Of a DNA stretch of 19,934 nt, positions 16,031 through 19,934 are shown piece after piece. Under the pieces are notes generated by a model, which saw only the letters and a program-made list of their open reading frames with translations, did not search any database and was not told where the DNA came from. Positions within the stretch are counted from its first letter, which is position 1; the number at the start of each line of letters is the position of its first letter. The DNA is from Porphyromonadaceae bacterium UBA7087 (GTDB taxonomy: Bacteria; Bacteroidota; Bacteroidia; Bacteroidales; Muribaculaceae): assembly GCA_002493515.1 (NCBI GenBank), contig DKYZ01000009.1:1-19934 (forward strand), in the 5' to 3' direction. The translations under genes and the position numbers were made by a program.

Positions 16031-16062
16031 ATTGACAAGGGGTGTCAAATTTATTAACTTTG
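16031..16062 (+). promoter_or_regulatory. Bacteroidota promoter of the ftsX operon
   Basis: ATTG (16031-16034) and a perfect TAACTTTG (16055-16062) are separated by 20 bases. The predicted start near 16067 leaves a 22-base leader to the ftsX ATG at 16089. The promoter is divergent from that of mtaB, with the -7 boxes about 45 bases apart. Confidence 0.7.
16032..16048. repeat. Inverted repeat TTGACA-N5-TGTCAA, possible operator
   Basis: Perfect 6-base arms (16032-16037 and 16043-16048) are separated by five bases. The dyad overlaps the -33 element of ftsX and lies between the two divergent promoters, a position where a dimeric regulator could affect both. A chance palindrome cannot be excluded. 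Confidence 0.4.
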
Positions 16063-16088
16063 CACCGGATTCTGCCACATATGCAGTA

Positions 16089-16967
16089 ATGAAACAGAAT
16101 AAAGAGGTAAAGATATCATATATGGCGGCACATCTCACCACCATCGTGAGTGTGACGCTTGTGCTTATATTGATAGGCATCATATCGCTGATATGCATCA
16201 GCGCCCGCAACGAGACGAGGCGTCTCAAGTCGCAGATAGAACTGAGTGTCGTCATGGCTGACAGCGTGAACGACGCCGACGCCCGCCAGATAGCGCTGCG
16301 TATCGACAAGGCACCCTATTCCGCCGATGTGCGGGTGGTGGGCAAGGAGGAGGCCATGCGCAACTGGCAGGCTGACACTGGGGAGAACCTGGAGGCTCTC
16401 TTCGGTGTGAACCCGTTGTCGCCGGAGGTCTGCTTCAAGGTCAGACCCGAATATTCAGGCCGCAAGGCCATCGACCAGATAAGCGCCTCGCTCCGGAAGC
16501 TTCCGGGAGTGGAGGAGGTGGCCGCTCCCGATGCCGCCCTGGTGGAGGCTATGAACGCCAACATCGAGGGGCTCGCCTACGTGCTCGGCGGCATAGCCAT
16601 AGTGATGATCGTGATATCATTCGTGCTCATCAACAATACCGTCCATCTTACAATCTATTCAAGACGTTTCACAATCCACACGATGCAGCTTGTGGGGGCT
16701 ACCGACGGTTTCATACGTCGTCCCTTCATCCTCAACAACATGTCGTCGGGAATCGTGGCCGGTCTGGTGGCCTCCGCGGTCATCGCGCTGGCTCTGCTGG
16801 CCGCTCCGCGTGCCGGCGTCAACGACGTGGCCAGCTATATCAGCTGGACGGAATACGGCATTGTGGCGGGCTCGCTTGTGGCCACAGGCGGCCTGCTCTG
16901 CGCCCTGGCGGCCTGGATCGCCACCACGCGCTATCTCGGCAAGGACTACGACGAGCTGTTCAAATGA
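16089..16967 (+). CDS. ftsX: Cell division protein FtsX
   Basis: FtsX is the membrane part of the FtsE-FtsX complex, which couples divisome ATPase activity to peptidoglycan hydrolase activation. The 292-residue protein shows a short cytosolic tail, a first membrane segment (about 16-38) and a periplasmic domain (about 45-160, with the VRVVGKEEAM and LPGVEEV patterns typical of the ECD). Three more segments follow (about 161-182, 219-239, 257-279). The cytosolic motif FTIHTMQLVGATDGFIRRPF (194-213) is the FtsX signature. The ATG at 16089 is chosen although the frame is open from 15972, because it lies 22 bases after the predicted start of transcription and matches the family's length. ftsE is not in this window. 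First gene of the plus-strand operon. Confidence 0.95.
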   Translation: MKQNKEVKISYMAAHLTTIVSVTLVLILIGIISLICISARNETRRLKSQIELSVVMADSVNDADARQIALRIDKAPYSADVRVVGKEEAMRNWQADTGENLEALFGVNPLSPEVCFKVRPEYSGRKAIDQISASLRKLPGVEEVAAPDAALVEAMNANIEGLAYVLGGIAIVMIVISFVLINNTVHLTIYSRRFTIHTMQLVGATDGFIRRPFILNNMSSGIVAGLVASAVIALALLAAPRAGVNDVASYISWTEYGIVAGSLVATGGLLCALAAWIATTRYLGKDYDELFK

Positions 16968-16986
16968 TTAAAACTGAATCCCACAA

Positions 16987-17301
16987 ATGACTACGACAGA
17001 GACAAAAAAGTATTTCTCGAATCCCGTTTCAGAGAAAACGGACAATATGAAGAAGACCACGTCGAGTGAGCGGCCCTTCAACAAGACTAATTTCATCCTC
17101 ATGGGGGCATGCCTTCTCATGATTGTCGTCGGCTTCCTCCTGATGTGCGGCTCCAGCTCCAGCGTGGAGGGGGGCTTCAATCCCGATATCTTCAGCACGC
17201 GCCGCATCGTGGTCGGTCCGGCCGTGGCTTTCCTCGGATTCCTGTTGATGGCGTTCGCCATAGTATGGTCGCCGCAGCGGGGTAAGAAAAACAAATCATA
17301 A
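16987..17301 (+). CDS. DUF3098 family membrane protein
   Basis: This 104-residue protein has two membrane helices, about 36-54 and 74-93, joined by a loop containing GFNPDIFSTRRI. It belongs to DUF3098, a Bacteroidota family whose members usually lie directly after ftsX, which is also the case here (19-base gap). An internal Met at residue 21 (17047) begins MKKTTSSERPFNK and could be the true start, since family conservation begins around PFNKTNFILMG. Function is unknown. The constant pairing with ftsX suggests a role in the division or envelope machinery, which is inference only. Confidence 0.88.
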   Translation: MTTTETKKYFSNPVSEKTDNMKKTTSSERPFNKTNFILMGACLLMIVVGFLLMCGSSSSVEGGFNPDIFSTRRIVVGPAVAFLGFLLMAFAIVWSPQRGKKNKS

Positions 17302-17327
17302 TCTCTTAAGCCTATACGTCTTCGACT

Positions 17328-18152
17328 ATGGAATGGTTAGACGCTTTCATCCTCGGGCTGGTGCAGGGCCTTTCGGAATATCTTCCCGTCAGCAGCAGCG
17401 GCCATCTTCAGATTTTCAGGGAAATACTCGGAATCGAGCTTCCCAACGATGTCAGCCTGCAGTTTGACATAATCCTTCACGCGGCGACGGTGTGCAGCAC
17501 GATAGTGGTGCTGTGGCCCATGTTCGCCCGCCTTTGCAAGAGCTTTTTCACGTTTAAGATGGACTCCGATTTCTGGTATGTCTGCAAGATACTCCTTTCA
17601 TGTATTCCTGTAGCCATAGTCGGGTTCTGTTTCAAAGACAGTGTGGAGTCTGCCTTCAACAACCTTACGGTGGTCGGAATCTGCCTTTGTGTCACCGCCG
17701 CCCTGCTTGCCTTCGCCCATTTCAGCGACAGGCGCAACGGGCGTCTGGCCAGGCCCAATGCCGGCCGCGACATAAGCTGGCTCGATGCCTTCGTGATCGG
17801 GTGTGGCCAGGCAGTGGCCGTCCTTCCCGGTCTGAGCCGCAGCGGCACCACCATCGCCACGGGTATTATCCTGGGCGACAAGCGCGACAAGGTGGCAGCC
17901 TTCAGCTTCCTAATGGTCATCATCCCGATTCTCGGCGAGGCCCTTCTCAGTGTGGTCGAGCTGGTGAAGGAGCCGGCCGCCCAGGCTGAGAACAGTGTCG
18001 GCGCTGTCTCGCTGGTGATAGGGTTCGCCACATCATTCATTGTCGGCTGCTGCGCATGCCGCTGGATGATAAGCCTGGTCAACCGGGGAAAGCTCGTCTG
18101 GTTCTCGCTCTATTGCATCGTGATGGGTATAATCTGTCTCCTCTGGAGATGA
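17328..18152 (+). CDS. uppP: Undecaprenyl-diphosphate phosphatase UppP (BacA)
   Basis: UppP removes one phosphate from undecaprenyl diphosphate on the outer face of the cytoplasmic membrane, recycling the lipid carrier for peptidoglycan and polysaccharide synthesis, and its overproduction is associated with bacitracin resistance. The 274-residue protein has the first active-site motif GLVQGLSEYLPVSSSGHL (10-27, with Glu17 and His26) and the second, LPGLSRSGTT (166-175, Arg171), with several hydrophobic helices between and after. All catalytic residues are present. It lies 26 bases after the DUF3098 gene and 38 before truB. Confidence 0.97.
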   Translation: MEWLDAFILGLVQGLSEYLPVSSSGHLQIFREILGIELPNDVSLQFDIILHAATVCSTIVVLWPMFARLCKSFFTFKMDSDFWYVCKILLSCIPVAIVGFCFKDSVESAFNNLTVVGICLCVTAALLAFAHFSDRRNGRLARPNAGRDISWLDAFVIGCGQAVAVLPGLSRSGTTIATGIILGDKRDKVAAFSFLMVIIPILGEALLSVVELVKEPAAQAENSVGAVSLVIGFATSFIVGCCACRWMISLVNRGKLVWFSLYCIVMGIICLLWR

Positions 18153-18190
18153 AATAAGATATTGCTGTTTTGACCGATAACTGAATAAAA

Positions 18191-18925
18191 ATGGATTTTA
18201 TAAGCGGAGAGATAATAGCTGTCGACAAGCCCCTGGGCTGGACATCGTTTGACGCGGTGAAACGCCTTCGCGGAGCCATACAGCGGCGTCTTCACGTCAG
18301 GAAATTCAAGGTCGGCCATGCGGGCACCCTCGACCCTCTCGCCACGGGGGTGCTGATTGTATGCACCGGGCGCGCCACGCGCCGCATCGAGGCGCTGCAG
18401 AACGGCGTAAAGGAGTATGTGGCCAGGATACGTCTGGGCGCCACTACCCCCAGTTTCGATCTTGAGACCGAGATAGACAGGACATACGCGTGGGAGCACG
18501 TCACGCCGGAGGATGTGCGCAGGGTGCTTCCTACTTTTATGGGGCGTATCATGCAGGTGCCACCGGTCTTTTCGGCTGTCAAGGTCGACGGCAAACGCGC
18601 CTACAATCTCGCGCGTAAGGGAAAGGAGGTGGAGCTTAAGGCCAAGCCGTTGGAAATAACAGAGATAGAACTGCTCTCCTGCGACCTTCCCGAAATCGAG
18701 ATAAGGGTGGTCTGCAGCAAGGGCACCTATATCCGGGCCCTCGCCCGCGACATAGGAGTGGCATTGGGGACGGGAGGACACCTCACCGCCCTGCGCCGCA
18801 CCCGCGTAGGCGACATAGGAATTGATGTCTGCCGGTCGGTCGACGAGGTGCTTGATATGATAAGAGAGGCGGAAATCACCTTCCCTGATGATTACCGCCT
18901 GCCGGAGAATCCGGAATCCATGTGA
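18191..18925 (+). CDS. truB: tRNA pseudouridine(55) synthase
   Basis: TruB converts U55 of the T-loop of nearly all tRNAs to pseudouridine. The 244-residue protein has the N-terminal IIAVDKPLGWTSFDAV, the catalytic motif GHAGTLDPLATG with Asp48, and PPVFSAVKVDGKRAYNLARKG, followed by CSKGTYIRALARDIG and GGHLTALRRTRVG. It is the short form, ending soon after the catalytic domain with no long PUA-type tail, as usual for Bacteroidota. The start codon is 38 bases after uppP. Confidence 0.97.
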   Translation: MDFISGEIIAVDKPLGWTSFDAVKRLRGAIQRRLHVRKFKVGHAGTLDPLATGVLIVCTGRATRRIEALQNGVKEYVARIRLGATTPSFDLETEIDRTYAWEHVTPEDVRRVLPTFMGRIMQVPPVFSAVKVDGKRAYNLARKGKEVELKAKPLEITEIELLSCDLPEIEIRVVCSKGTYIRALARDIGVALGTGGHLTALRRTRVGDIGIDVCRSVDEVLDMIREAEITFPDDYRLPENPESM

Positions 18926-19063
18926 GTAATTAACCCAAATTCAATAAGCCCCTCTCCTCCATAGAAATCTCCCCATTCAGCGTAATGCTGACGAGCTTTT
19001 CCGGAGCTGCCTCTGCCGAGCACACGCAACCCGGACAAAGACCCGGAAATATTTGAAACCGAT

Positions 19064-19934
19064 ATGAAGCTATCACAATTCAAATTCAAGCTGCCGGAAA
19101 GCCTTATCGCACAGTATCCCACGGAGAACCGCGACGAGTGCCGGCTGATGGTGCTCAATGCACGCACAGGTGAAATCTCCCACCACATCTTCAAGGAAAT
19201 AATAAATTATTTCGAGGATGGAGACGTCATGATTTTCAACGATACCCGCGTATTTCCCGCCCGCCTCTTCGGCAACAAGGAGAAGACAGGCGCACGCATA
19301 GAGGTGTTCCTGCTCCGCGAGCTAAATGAGGAAAACAAATTCTGGGACGTGCTCGTGGAGCCGGCCCGCAAGATACGCATAGGCAACAAGCTCTATTTTG
19401 GAGAGGACGACTCGATGGTGGCGGAGGTGATCGACAACACCACTTCCCGGGGCCGCACGCTGCGTTTCCTCTACGACGGCCCTCACGACGAGTTCAAGCA
19501 GACCCTCTATTCGATGGGGGAGACGCCGCTTCCCGAATATATCACGCGCCGCGCGGTGCCAGAGGATGCCGATAACTATCAGTGTATATTTGCCAAAAAC
19601 GAAGGCGCCGTGATGGCTCCCGCCGCTGGCCTTCATTTCAGCCGCGAGCTGCTGAAGCGTCTTGAGATCAAGGGCGTGGAGCGCGGTTTCCTGACGCTTC
19701 ACAGCGGAAGGGGAAACTACAAGGAAATCGATGTGGAAGACCTTACCAAACACCGTATGGACAGCGAGGAGATGATTGTCAACGACGAGCTTGTGGAGAT
19801 GGTGAATGCCGCCAAAGACCGTGGCTCGAGCGTATGCGCTGTCGGCACGTCTGTGCTGCGCGCCGTGGCAAGCGCTGTCTGCATGAACGGCCATCTGATG
19901 ACCTACGAGGGCTGGACCAACAAGTTCATCTTCC
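19064..19934 (+). CDS. queA: S-adenosylmethionine:tRNA ribosyltransferase-isomerase, 3' end missing
   Basis: QueA transfers the ribosyl part of SAM to preQ1 at wobble position 34 of tRNAs with GUN anticodons, forming epoxyqueuosine. The window contains 290 codons of an expected 350 or so. The start reads [19 protein letters not shown], then VFNDTR-like [53 protein letters not shown] and AVGTSVLRA, close to Bacteroides QueA. The last residues visible are EGWTNKFIF. The gene begins 138 bases after truB. That gap has no TAnnTTTG box and no strong hairpin that I can see, so it is probably transcribed with truB. Confidence 0.96.
   Translation, partial: MKLSQFKFKLPESLIAQYPTENRDECRLMVLNARTGEISHHIFKEIINYFEDGDVMIFNDTRVFPARLFGNKEKTGARIEVFLLRELNEENKFWDVLVEPARKIRIGNKLYFGEDDSMVAEVIDNTTSRGRTLRFLYDGPHDEFKQTLYSMGETPLPEYITRRAVPEDADNYQCIFAKNEGAVMAPAAGLHFSRELLKRLEIKGVERGFLTLHSGRGNYKEIDVEDLTKHRMDSEEMIVNDELVEMVNAAKDRGSSVCAVGTSVLRAVASAVCMNGHLMTYEGWTNKFIF

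Noticed and set aside
15972..16088. 39-codon upstream extension of ftsX
   Set aside because: The extension lies upstream of and across the ftsX promoter and overlaps the mtaB start; the ATG at 16089 fits the family.
18926..19063. Possible promoter or terminator between truB and queA
   Set aside because: Only 4-base stems and no TAnnTTTG box are visible, which is not enough to support either.

Overview
The window is a chromosomal segment from a Bacteroidales bacterium, most likely of the Muribaculaceae. Three things support this. Protein sequences are close to Bacteroides-type versions of class II fructose-bisphosphate aldolase, MurF-Alr and QueA. Bacteroidota-restricted families (DUF4831, DUF3098) are present. 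Several gene starts are preceded by the Bacteroidota promoter signature TTTG-N19/20-TAnnTTTG. The genus assignment is inference from overall look (fairly GC-rich coding DNA, AT-rich gaps). I see no tRNA, rRNA, IS element, CRISPR array or prophage gene. This is core housekeeping DNA with one poorly characterised two-gene unit and one likely unannotated small RNA.

Layout. (1) 1-110: 5' end of a class II aldolase gene on the minus strand. It diverges from the next operon across a 354-base gap that holds a promoter for each side. (2) 465-4804, plus strand: nnr (NAD(P)HX repair), a secreted DUF4831 protein, and xseA and xseB (both exonuclease VII subunits), tightly spaced as one operon. It ends at an unusual nested double hairpin (4807-4879) shared with the convergent neighbour. 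(3) 4880-7366, minus: a MurF-alanine racemase fusion with its own promoter. (4) 7622-12429, plus: a SNF2-type helicase followed 26 bases later by a 650-residue unrecognised protein. The C-terminal part of that protein looks like the winged-helix plus XPB-N-terminal arrangement of other helicase-linked proteins. A strong terminator closes the unit. (5) 12430-12780: no protein gene, but a perfect-looking minus-strand promoter fires toward that terminator, predicting an RNA of about 250 nt. (6) 12781-15995, minus: mtaB, a family 2 glycosyltransferase and surE. The mtaB promoter sits so close to the start codon that the mRNA would have almost no leader. (7) 16089 to the right edge, plus: ftsX, DUF3098, uppP, truB and queA (cut off by the window). 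To my knowledge this order recurs widely in Bacteroidota.

How the genes work together. Cell-envelope growth is a recurring theme: MurF-Alr supplies D-alanine and adds D-Ala-D-Ala to the peptidoglycan precursor, UppP recycles the undecaprenyl carrier, FtsX belongs to the division machinery, and the glycosyltransferase probably builds a surface polysaccharide. tRNA modification is the second theme (MtaB, TruB, QueA). Nucleic-acid maintenance is the third (XseA/XseB and the SNF2 unit).
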